Origin: an uncultured Saprospiraceae bacterium
GTDB taxonomy: Bacteria > Bacteroidota > Bacteroidia > Chitinophagales > Saprospiraceae
Direction: 5' to 3'
DNA length: 14,854 nucleotides
Assembly: GCA_937930625.1 (NCBI GenBank)
Contig: CALHBW010000521.1
Location: 1-14,854, forward strand
Below the pieces are notes generated by a model that did no database searches, had not been told where the DNA came from, and saw only the letters and a program-made list of their open reading frames with translations. The position numbers and the translations under genes were made by a program. Of the stretch, positions 1 to 6,359 are shown one piece after another (the first letter of the stretch is position 1; every line of letters begins with the position of its first letter).

Positions 1-5
1 TGTTA

Positions 6-87
6 ATTAAATTTCTTTGTGTTTTTTGACATTTATTTTGAAATGAATCGACTCAAAAATGACGCGAATACTCCCTGTATTTAAGGA
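6..87 (+). repeat. Dispersed repeat copy 1 (uninterrupted)
   Basis: This 82-bp stretch matches 11858-11869 plus 12039-12108. By eye the last 70 bp align without gaps with 7 mismatches, and the first 12 bp are identical. Here the repeat is continuous, while the other copy is split by a 161-bp inverted-repeat element. It therefore serves as the empty-site reference; the target octamer AATTTCTT is at 10-17. The identity of the repeat is unknown and no coding capacity is evident. Confidence 0.8.
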
Positions 88-228
88 GTTTTTGGGGAAG
101 AGTCATTTTAAAAGAAATACTCAAAAACGCTAAGAAATTTATTTAACAGTGTACTTAGAGAACACGAAAAAGATATTGATACAGAAATAATGTTATTTTT
201 CGATATAGTCACGTCCTAAAATTAGCAC

Positions 229-236
229 TATTTTTG
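229..236 (+). promoter_or_regulatory. Possible -7 promoter element (TATTTTTG)
   Basis: TATTTTTG fits the TAnnTTTG consensus known for the Bacteroidetes housekeeping sigma factor, 67 bases before the ATG at 304. No convincing TTTG-type -33 element is seen at the expected spacing, so this is a weak call. Confidence 0.3.
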
Positions 237-261
237 AAAACAAGAAAGTACACGTTCAGAT

Positions 262-295
262 TTAAACTTGAACTTAAACTTAGTCTTAAACTTCT
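262..295 (+). repeat. AAACTT word repeat upstream of a start codon
   Basis: Repeated AAACTT hexamers with the internal arrangement AACTTAAACTT, AGT, CTTAAACTT. The same arrangement, with CGT or ATT as the 3-base linker, occurs at 6224-6259 (reverse strand) and 6327-6357. It ends 8 bases before the ATG of the gene at 304. The shared linker position suggests a defined element rather than random hexamer slippage. Confidence 0.7.
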
Positions 296-303
296 TTCGT
301 AGT

Positions 304-855
304 ATGAAACAATTATTTGCTATTCTGATAATGTCAATGTTGACAATCGGTGCTTTTGCACAAGGCACTGATAAACGCCCTGAAATGAAACAAGAACTTG
401 AAAAACTTAGTAAAGAAATGGACGGTATGTTCGACGAAATGAAACGAGCATTGGGCGAGGCACGTTTCTTTTTGGACAATGAACTCGACATGGAAAAACT
501 CGATGAGGAAGGCACTATGCGTATCATGGGCGACACGATAGATGTAGGGATGTTTTATGATTTTATGGCAAAAAGTTTTGAGCAATTTCCGGAGCAAATG
601 CGCCCCGACCCCAAAATGCTCGAAGACATGAAAGAATCTGCCAGGGAACTGCCGGACATGCTCTTGGAAAGTAAAAATTTCTTTAATAATGAAGAAATTA
701 CCCAATTGTTCGAGCAGTTTTTCGGCGATTGGAATATCGAACCCATTGAGCCCAAGCGCGATGAAAACGGCAAGATTATTCCTCGCGAAAAGAAAGAATA
801 TAAAACGCCAAAACGCAATAAGAAAAAGAAAAGACGTAAGACGACGAAAATATGA
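304..855 (+). CDS. Small secreted protein of unknown function with basic C-terminal tail
   Basis: A 183-aa protein. I chose ATG 304 because it opens directly with a Sec signal peptide (MKQLFAILIMSMLTIGAFAQ, likely cleaved after AFA); the frame extends upstream only through a TTG codon inside repeat DNA. The mature part is rich in Met, Glu and Phe and probably helical, with no cysteine. The last ~30 residues switch to a strongly basic tail (TPKRNKKKKRRKTTKI). I recognise no domain. A periplasmic location is inferred from the signal peptide; the tail could bind an acidic polymer, nucleic acid or the membrane surface. The stop codon TGA abuts the hairpin at 858-914, and the gene converges with the PorE-like gene. 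It is a credible gene by length, signal peptide and composition, but its function is unknown. Confidence 0.75.
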   Translation: MKQLFAILIMSMLTIGAFAQGTDKRPEMKQELEKLSKEMDGMFDEMKRALGEARFFLDNELDMEKLDEEGTMRIMGDTIDVGMFYDFMAKSFEQFPEQMRPDPKMLEDMKESARELPDMLLESKNFFNNEEITQLFEQFFGDWNIEPIEPKRDENGKIIPREKKEYKTPKRNKKKKRRKTTKI

Positions 856-857
856 GA

Positions 858-914
858 GACGAGAGAAAAGAGACGTGAGACGAGAGAATTATCTCATGTC
901 TCTTTTCTCACGTC
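858..914. terminator. Bidirectional hairpin between convergent genes
   Basis: Arms 858-880 and 892-914 are inverted copies of a GAGACGTGAGAC-type sequence, 21 of 23 positions pairing by eye (one of the two mismatches can be a G-U wobble), with an 11-base loop. It fills the space between the stop codons of the two convergent genes, so it probably ends transcription from both sides. There is no long T run directly after either arm, so it is not a textbook intrinsic terminator. Purine-rich words occupy the sense strand after both stops. Confidence 0.65.
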
Positions 915-920
915 TCACGT

Positions 921-2912
921 CTATTGTATTTTAAAGGTGGTTCGTCTGTTTGCCTGATGCTCTTCTTCGCTACAATCATCGCACTCGCAAGCTACCGCCG
1001 GACGTTCCTCACCATAGCCTTGTGCATTGAGGCGTGAGGCATCTATTCCATTCTGAATCAAATAATTAACGGCAGACTGAGCGCGTTTCGCGCTTAGCGT
1101 TCCATTATAATCATCATCGCCCCGGCAATCGGTGTGGGAGGCGAGTTGTATGCGAATCGTAGGGTTTTCGTTGAGTACTTTTACGAGTAAATTGAGCGAA
1201 GGCTCGGCATCGGGTCTGATGTCCCATTTATCGTAATCGTAATAAATGTTTTCGAGGGTAATTTCTTGGTTTTTGAAAATTTTATCCAACACAACCACTA
1301 CTTCAAATTCCTTTTCAGGGGCGTTTTGGTCGCGTTCTCCTTTCGTTGATAATCGCTCCGAATTATTGAGATAACCTTCCTTTGAAGCCAAGAAAAAATA
1401 GTCCGTTTCTTCTTCCAGTTTCAATTTAAATTCACCTAAATTATCCGTTGTTATCGTTTTATTTTCATACAAAAAAGAAATACTCACTCGCGCATTATCC
1501 GCAGGTAATGAGTCGATTACAGGTGAATTGGGGTCGTCATTCGCATACTGTTTGACGAGTACTTTTCCTTTTAAATTGAAATTATACACCACTTCGGGCG
1601 GTGGAATTACGGTATCTATCGGTGGTGGAATAATCGTATCAATCGGCGGTGGGGGAGGAGGTGGGATGTATTTTTTCGTAAAATAATAAATATCGTCTTT
1701 CCCTTCGCCTCCCTTGCGCGTAGAGGTGAGGTAGCCTTCGATTTGGCGTTCCTCGCCATCAGTATTTTCTCTTAAAATGAATCCAAAATCATCTTCGCCC
1801 GAATTGACGGGCGCACGTAGATTTTCGGTATCGCGCCAAGTGCCACGCACCTTCACCGCCTTAAAAATATCCAATCCACCCATCCCCGCGTGACCGTCCG
1901 ATGCAAAATATAAGGTGTCATTATACCGGAAAGGAAATTTCTCATCCTTGCGTGTGTTGACTTCTTTGCCGAGGTTATTGGCGCGCGACCAACCTTCATC
2001 TGTCCGCACGACTTTGAAAATATCCGCACCGCCAAAACCATTGACATCCGATGAAAAATAGAGCGTTTTGTCATCATCCGCAAGGTAGGGATGTGCGAAA
2101 TTGCCCGTTTCCTCTACAAAGCTGCACAACTTGGGTTTTGCCCATTTTCCTTCTTTATTTTTTTTCGAGAAATAAATTTTGCAGTAGTCCGTGCCTTCTT
2201 TTTCATCACTGCCGCATCGGGTAAAATAGACGGTCGTTCCGGTACTATTGAAAGTCGGTGTACCTTCGTTGTATTCGCTATTGAGTTCTGAGAATGGGCT
2301 GACATTACCTTTTTCATTCACTGTGAATATATCCGAAAAATCCTTGCCCGTCCATTTATAAATGTCTTCTCCTTTGGCGGTGTTTCTATCTGATGTGAAA
2401 ATTATTTTTCCTTCATAAAACATTGGTGCATAGTCAGATACGGGCGTGTTGAAGGTTTGTTTTTCGACTTGAAATTCATTCTCAGAGGCATCGGCGAGCC
2501 ATTGGGCGGCTTGTTTGCAGGCTTTGATTTCGTAGCGCATTTGTACGGTTTCTCCGGCTTCTCTGCCGTAGGTTTTGAAAGCGGTGGCGGCTTCTTCGTA
2601 ACGTTCGAGTTGCTTGAGTGTACGAGCGTATTTGTACATGGCGGGTGCGCCGTAGCCCAAATCCCAAGCCTTTTTGAACCACTCGACTGCCTTTTCGCTT
2701 TCATTGATTTGCAAGTACGACCTGCCAATGGAAAAGGCGGTTTTGGCTTTATCTTCGCCACTTTTTTTGTCAAATTCTTTTCCAAATAAACGGGCAGCTT
2801 CGGCGTATTGCTTGCGCTCGAAGGCGGTTTGCCCATCGCGGATTTTTTCGGGATATTTACAGGAAGAAATTAGCAGGAAAGATGCGAGTATGAGTAGTAT
2901 GAATCGTTGCAT
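921..2912 (-). CDS. PorE-like TPR / beta-propeller / OmpA lipoprotein
   Basis: A 663-aa outer-membrane lipoprotein predicted to face the periplasm. Residues 1-18 form a lipoprotein signal peptide with lipobox LISSC and lipidated Cys18. TPR-like helical repeats follow (about 20-140), then a PD40/WD40-like propeller (about 150-412) with blade signatures such as IIFTSDR, TLYFSSD, GGADIFK, TLYFASDG and GGLDIFK. Next come a proline-rich linker (416-440) and a carboxypeptidase-regulatory-like beta domain (about 444-542). The end is an OmpA_C peptidoglycan-binding domain (about 550-663) with SHTDCRG (Asp595) and LSAKRA (Arg610), the usual diaminopimelate-contacting positions. This domain order and length match PorE of the type IX secretion system, which anchors the machinery to peptidoglycan. 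Bacteroidota often carry several paralogues, so T9SS membership is inference. The stop TAG abuts the shared hairpin. Confidence 0.9.
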   Translation of the reverse strand: MQRFILLILASFLLISSCKYPEKIRDGQTAFERKQYAEAARLFGKEFDKKSGEDKAKTAFSIGRSYLQINESEKAVEWFKKAWDLGYGAPAMYKYARTLKQLERYEEAATAFKTYGREAGETVQMRYEIKACKQAAQWLADASENEFQVEKQTFNTPVSDYAPMFYEGKIIFTSDRNTAKGEDIYKWTGKDFSDIFTVNEKGNVSPFSELNSEYNEGTPTFNSTGTTVYFTRCGSDEKEGTDYCKIYFSKKNKEGKWAKPKLCSFVEETGNFAHPYLADDDKTLYFSSDVNGFGGADIFKVVRTDEGWSRANNLGKEVNTRKDEKFPFRYNDTLYFASDGHAGMGGLDIFKAVKVRGTWRDTENLRAPVNSGEDDFGFILRENTDGEERQIEGYLTSTRKGGEGKDDIYYFTKKYIPPPPPPPIDTIIPPPIDTVIPPPEVVYNFNLKGKVLVKQYANDDPNSPVIDSLPADNARVSISFLYENKTITTDNLGEFKLKLEEETDYFFLASKEGYLNNSERLSTKGERDQNAPEKEFEVVVVLDKIFKNQEITLENIYYDYDKWDIRPDAEPSLNLLVKVLNENPTIRIQLASHTDCRGDDDYNGTLSAKRAQSAVNYLIQNGIDASRLNAQGYGEERPAVACECDDCSEEEHQANRRTTFKIQ

Positions 2913-2927
2913 AGTGAGTCAGATAGA

Positions 2928-2968
2928 ACGCAGATTTGGCGGATTATACGGATTTACGCGGATTTTTT
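2928..2968 (-). repeat. GGATTTACGCGGATTT-type word repeat in the PorE-like leader
   Basis: Imperfect tandem words of the type CGCAGATTTGG, CGGATTATA, CGGATTTACG, CGGATTT lie just upstream of the start codon at 2912. Similar words are, from general memory, common in Bacteroidota intergenic DNA. No function is evident; they would lie in the mRNA leader. Confidence 0.5.
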
Positions 2969-3026
2969 TCTGCTAATATAAACGATTTTTGTAGATGAGA
3001 TGTTGTGGTGGGCTTTTTTGTGTGGA

Positions 3027-3122
3027 TTATGATTCGGAAATTAAGGTATAAAATTCTCCGGGAGAAATGATGAGTGTTCCTTTGAATTGTTCGAGTATGA
3101 GTAGATCTTTGTCACCTGTGAA
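3027..3122 (-). pseudogene. C-terminal relic of a PIN-domain toxin
   Basis: Directly after, and overlapping, the antitoxin stop, the next frame reads FTGDKDLLILEQF, then KGTLIISPGEFYTLISES and a stop at 3027-3029. TGDKDLL followed ~12 residues later by an I-[IS]-P-x-E-F segment is the characteristic C-terminus of PIN-domain ribonuclease toxins (COG1569-like). The N-terminal ~100 residues, including the first catalytic acidic residues, are absent. The piece has no start codon of its own, so it is a deletion remnant. The toxin should be inactive. Confidence 0.7.
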
Positions 3123-3327
3123 TTTTAAATATATCTTCCTCACTTTCAATACCCATAGATTTAAAATGTGGTTCTAATTTTTGTCTGATTCTCTCCATTT
3201 TTTCTAAGTAAATAAAATCACTTAGCACCTTTTCAATGAGTTTGTCCGTTGCCATATCCATTTCTTTGGCTTTGACATCTAATTTTGCGATTAGTTCACC
3301 TTTAATCTGTACGGAAATTGCTGACAT
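3112..3327 (-). CDS. RHH-like antitoxin, probably orphaned and C-terminally altered
   Basis: A 71-aa protein starting MSAISVQIKGELIAKLDVKA. A short beta strand followed by helices is the pattern of ribbon-helix-helix antitoxins that repress their own operon and bind a toxin with their C-terminus. The middle part (DKLIEKVLSDFIYLEKMERI) and the ending MGIESEEDIF resemble antitoxins paired with PIN toxins. The last residues KIHR and the stop fall at the junction with the toxin relic, which overlaps by a few bases in another frame. A deletion probably removed the antitoxin end together with most of the toxin. The N-terminal DNA-binding part looks intact, so it might still bind its operator. Family assignment is by pattern only. 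Confidence 0.6.
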   Translation of the reverse strand: MSAISVQIKGELIAKLDVKAKEMDMATDKLIEKVLSDFIYLEKMERIRQKLEPHFKSMGIESEEDIFKIHR

Positions 3328-3441
3328 AACGTTATTTTTGATTCAATATACGATATTCCGTTAAGAATTTCAAATCCCGAAAATTCTGCTTACCTTAGCA
3401 GTGCATTTGAACACAAAAAAAATGAATCAAAATAGCCTCTC

Positions 3442-4332
3442 ATGCAAAAGATAGAAATTACCACCACACAGAAAGTAGCCATTGAGTACGAACTTGCCTC
3501 GTGGGGCGAGCGTATGATGGCGTTTATCATTGACCAGATAGTGATTTTTGGAATTCTGGTGACATTCGGGTTGCTTTTGGAGTATATGATGTCGGCTAAT
3601 TTTTTACCGGGTTTTGTCATTATTTATGTAGCAGCTTTCTTTGTAGCTTACTTATTGCTTTCCGGTAAAAAAATACATCAAATCGCTGCATCAGATGCTA
3701 TCATTACGTTGGTTATATTGCTCATTTTGGGTTTGTTTGCTTCGTTTGTGGAGGGGATGAAAGATACGGATTTGGTGCTTTTTCTGTTCTTGTTACCGAT
3801 TTATTTGTTTTATTCGTTGGCTTTGGAGTCCATCATGGATGGGCGCACGATTGGCAAATTGGCGATGGGCGTGAAAGTGGTCAAACTGACGGGTACAGAA
3901 CCCATTTTGAATGATTATTTGATACGTTGGACTTTTAGAATGATTGATATTTGGGGTACGGCAGGGGCTTTGGCGTCTTTGCTGGTAGGCTCGTCGCCGA
4001 AGCGACAACGATTGGGAGATATGATTGCCAATACGACGGTGATTCGTCTGCGTTCGAGTATGAATCTGCGCTTTGAGGATATTAACCGTATTAAATCTTT
4101 GGAAAATTATGAGGTGAGTTATCCGGGCGTCCGCCAATTCTCCGAACAAGATATGCTACTCATCAAAACGACCCTCAACCGCTATAATCGCTATCCAAAT
4201 CAAGCTCATAAAGAGGCTGTCGGCGAGGTACTTCACGCGGTTATGGAAAAACTTCAAATTCAACAAGCACCTAAGCAACCGCTTCGATTCCTGAAGACGG
4301 TGATTAATGATTATATTGTATTGACAAGGTAA
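3442..4332 (+). CDS. RDD-family integral membrane protein
   Basis: A 296-aa protein. The RDD signature is visible: ASWGERMMAFIIDQIV at 19-34 (Arg24, Asp31), GRTIGKLAMGVKVVKL at 134-149, then IRWTFRMID with conserved Arg, and SPKRQRLGDMIANTTVI at 185-201. Four hydrophobic segments lie at about 26-48, 54-74, 85-104 and 110-130, with a fifth possible at 170-183. The C-terminal ~95 residues (from about 203) are soluble and probably cytoplasmic, rich in helix. RDD proteins are poorly characterised; some are linked to ion or small-molecule transport, but a substrate cannot be given. In Bacteroidota they often sit near SpoIIM-like or stress genes, which are not seen here. It is transcribed alone and converges with the TPR membrane protein across the repeat array. 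Confidence 0.88.
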   Translation: MQKIEITTTQKVAIEYELASWGERMMAFIIDQIVIFGILVTFGLLLEYMMSANFLPGFVIIYVAAFFVAYLLLSGKKIHQIAASDAIITLVILLILGLFASFVEGMKDTDLVLFLFLLPIYLFYSLALESIMDGRTIGKLAMGVKVVKLTGTEPILNDYLIRWTFRMIDIWGTAGALASLLVGSSPKRQRLGDMIANTTVIRLRSSMNLRFEDINRIKSLENYEVSYPGVRQFSEQDMLLIKTTLNRYNRYPNQAHKEAVGEVLHAVMEKLQIQQAPKQPLRFLKTVINDYIVLTR

Positions 4333-4998
4333 TGCTCATGATGGAATGAGTGAATATTTTCAATGCTACAATGCGATAATGATGTAATGCGACAATGTAA
4401 TGAGTGAATGAGTGAATTTTGAATGAGTGAATGTTTTTAATGCTGTAATGCGATAATGTAATGAGTGAATGAGTGAATTTTGAATGAGTGAATGTTTTTA
4501 ATGCTGTAATGCGATAATGTAATGAGTGAATGAGTGAATTTTGAATGAGTGAATGTTTTTAATGCTGTAATGCGATAATGATGTAATGCGACAATGTAAT
4601 GAGCGAATGAGTGAATTTTGAATGAGTGAATGTTTTTAATGCTGTAATGCGATAATGATGTAAATGTGATAATGGAATGAATGAATTTTGAAGCAACATT
4701 CGATGTTAAAGTCTTAATTAGCGAGAGAGTAAAGTGGTAGATGAAGTATGTTTTTTAGAGTACGAATTTAGTGTTTTTTCGATTGGATAAATGGAGCGAT
4801 ATTGCCTGAAAGTGATGATAATGATGTTGTGGTGGTGTTTTTTACGAAAGGTTAGGCGCAAGCGTTTTTCCCATAAAAAAAATAAAAAAAAACTCGCGTT
4901 GGTACATGTCTGTTTTCTATTGTAGCATTATAGCATTACATCATTGTAGCATTAAAAACATTCACTCATTCAAAATTCACTCATTCACTCATTCAAAA
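4333..4998. other. Long intergenic region dominated by repeats
   Basis: This 666-bp gap lies between two convergent genes. It holds a tandem array (4362-4693), a repeat-free middle (4694-4918) and an inverted copy of the array unit (4919-5008) that runs into the stop codon of the next gene. In the middle part I see no gene; the A-rich run at 4876-4890 and the phrase GATGTTGTGGTGG, shared with 2998-3010, are the only notable points. Stop codons occur in all frames. Confidence 0.7.
4362..4693 (+). repeat. Tandem repeat array, units of 61 and 77 bp
   Basis: Units start at 4362, 4439, 4500, 4561 and 4638 with lengths 77, 61, 61, 77 and a final degenerate partial unit. Each unit combines AATGCTGTAATGCGATAATG-like and GAATGAGTGAATTTTGAATG-like words. 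The 77-bp units carry a 16-bp internal extension with the extra word ATGTAATGCGACAATG. Unit-to-unit identity is very high, so the array probably expanded recently. It is not coding (frequent TAA and TGA) and not CRISPR (no unique spacers). Confidence 0.9.
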
Positions 4999-5008
4999 TT
5001 ACTCATTT
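4919..5008 (-). repeat. Inverted copy of the GAATGAGTGAAT unit, overlapping a gene end
   Basis: Read on the reverse strand this is GAATGAGTGAATTTTGAATG-type sequence followed by TTTTTAATGCTACAATG words, the same composite as the array at 4362-4693. The repeat reaches the last codons (Asn-Glu-stop) of the TPR membrane protein. Together with the array it forms a large inverted repeat between convergent genes, which may act as a transcription end region. Confidence 0.85.
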
Positions 5009-6216
5009 TCTTTGTCTTGTCTTGCGCTAAAATTTTCGTACCAAGTGTAGCCGAGTACGGCATGGAAGAAGATGACTTCAAAGACTTGCGGATATTCGGG
5101 TCCGAAGAAGTTGGAGCAGATGGCGAGTACGCCGAGTAGTCCTGATATGACGGTGAAGGCAATGCGTCGGGCATAATAATCCGTCCATGTACGCAAGGTA
5201 CTGACTAAGGGAAATAACATACCCAAACTAACGATGCCGATAGAGAAAAGGATGTTTTCTTTGGTGATACAATAAGATAAAAGGCTCAACATGCCTCCTA
5301 AGAATATTGTTCCGAAAACTCTTGAAGTGAGACATTCACGCTTGGAGAGTACCATTCTCATGCGTTCATCTTTTTGCAAATAAACATTGAAAATGACATC
5401 AGGAAACCACATGAAAAGTAATACCGACAGATAAATCGGCGACAACTGCGGCATATGACTGGCAACAAGTACCAAGCCTGTGACAAGGATGATTTTGATG
5501 GCATCGACGCAAGTATTTACCCAGTAATTGGCGTGCATCATCCAACGATAGAGGCTGTATTTGGTCTTTAGAGATTCGACCAAACCACTACGGGCAAATT
5601 CGAGTTCGGGATTGAAGCCAAGCGCGAACTCGAAGTGGTCACGGGCTGCTTCAAATTGCTTTTGTTCGAGTGCTGCCCAACCTTTATTGGCATGTGTGAC
5701 GGGATTTTCAGGGTCGCTGCGAAAGGCGAGCATAAAGGTGTGATTGGAGGCTTCGTATTCGCCAATGCGATTGAGGACACGAGCGCGAAGATTGAGGCTG
5801 TCAATATGTTCGGCGTCGATATTGAGGCTCATATCGCAGATTTTTAGTGCTTTTTCCCACTCCGATTGTTGGAAAAATATTGTCCCCAATACATATAAAT
5901 AATCAGGATGTGCCGCAGAGTGATTGAGGCTCATACGGATGGTGCGGTCTGCCTTGTCGTAGCGTTCTTGTTCGAGATAGATGAGGCTGAGTACGTAGTA
6001 ATGATTGGGGTTGGTTGGCTCCATACGAATAGCGGACTTGGCTTCGTGCAATGCCTCCGAAATGAGGTTTTGACGCAGCAGACAGGTACTCAGCATGGCG
6101 CGTGTAGCAGCATTTGAACGGTAAAGCCCCAGTGTTTGGCGCAATTCCTGTTCAGCCATTTTAAAACGCCCCTGTTGCATCAACAGACGTGCTTTTTTTA
6201 ATGCTGCGTGATTCAT
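4999..6216 (-). CDS. TPR protein with C-terminal six-helix membrane domain
   Basis: A 405-aa protein. I chose ATG 6216 (MNHAALKKARLLMQQGRF); the frame continues upstream only through AT-rich repeat sequence that would encode Asn/Leu/Phe repeats. Residues 1-220 are a run of about six TPR units, with typical A-x-x-x-[Y/H] and [N/D]P spacing (for example MEPTNPNHYYVLSLIYLEQ). Residues 238-392 hold about six hydrophobic helices (near 238-256, 259-279, 300-317, 321-340, 352-370, 375-392). The TPR part should face the cytoplasm, as there is no signal peptide, and act as a protein-binding platform on the inner membrane. It is last in a same-strand series after the AAA+ ATPase (143-bp gap), which also has TPRs. 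I recognise no characterised family for the membrane part. Confidence 0.85.
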   Translation of the reverse strand: MNHAALKKARLLMQQGRFKMAEQELRQTLGLYRSNAATRAMLSTCLLRQNLISEALHEAKSAIRMEPTNPNHYYVLSLIYLEQERYDKADRTIRMSLNHSAAHPDYLYVLGTIFFQQSEWEKALKICDMSLNIDAEHIDSLNLRARVLNRIGEYEASNHTFMLAFRSDPENPVTHANKGWAALEQKQFEAARDHFEFALGFNPELEFARSGLVESLKTKYSLYRWMMHANYWVNTCVDAIKIILVTGLVLVASHMPQLSPIYLSVLLFMWFPDVIFNVYLQKDERMRMVLSKRECLTSRVFGTIFLGGMLSLLSYCITKENILFSIGIVSLGMLFPLVSTLRTWTDYYARRIAFTVISGLLGVLAICSNFFGPEYPQVFEVIFFHAVLGYTWYENFSARQDKENE

Positions 6217-6223
6217 GAATAAT

Positions 6224-6357
6224 AAGTTTAAGTTTAAGTTTAAGACGAAGTTTAAGTTTATAAATTTAATTTTCAATTAAATTTATATTTCAATAAATTA
6301 TTATTTTTTTGAAAAAAAATAATTTTTAAACTTAAACTTATTCTTAAACTTAATCTT
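6224..6357. repeat. Inverted pair of AAACTT elements between two genes
   Basis: Left arm 6224-6259 (AAGTTTAAGTTTAAG type) and right arm 6327-6357 (AAACTTAAACTTA type) are inverted copies, pairing at about 24 of 27 positions by eye around the 3-base linker, with an AT-rich centre. The right arm begins 4-6 bases after the stop of the AAA+ gene (reverse strand). The left arm ends 7 bases before the ATG of the next gene. The RNA of this spacer could fold into one long stem-loop, acting as an attenuator or mRNA-processing and stability element. Confidence 0.75.
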
Positions 6358-6359
6358 CT

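Larger units (their letters stand above)
1..303. other. Intergenic region, non-coding, with dispersed repeat and AAACTT words
   Basis: No credible gene lies here. Positions 6-87 are a copy of a dispersed repeat that recurs near 12 kb, and 262-295 holds an AAACTT-type word repeat just before the first gene. A weak inverted repeat (ACTCC at 70-74, GGAGT at 85-89, followed by a T run) could be a terminator for a gene left of the window. The part between 90 and 225 is AT-rich and shows nothing recognisable. Confidence 0.7.

Noticed and set aside
2402..2836. Antisense and other-frame open frames over the PorE-like gene
   Set aside because: Shadow frames of a gene with strong domain evidence; their translations have low-complexity, improbable composition.
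4362..4693. CRISPR-like array
   Set aside because: The whole 61-77-bp unit is repeated with almost no variation, so there are no unique spacers between short repeats, and no cas gene is nearby.
4694..4918. Possible small gene or RNA in the middle of the 4.3-5.0 kb gap
   Set aside because: No start with a plausible frame, no stable hairpin with T run, and no recognisable RNA fold; only A/T-rich and T-rich runs.
6217..6276. N-terminal extension of the TPR membrane protein
   Set aside because: It is encoded by the AAACTT repeat tract and gives an artificial Asn/Leu-rich sequence.
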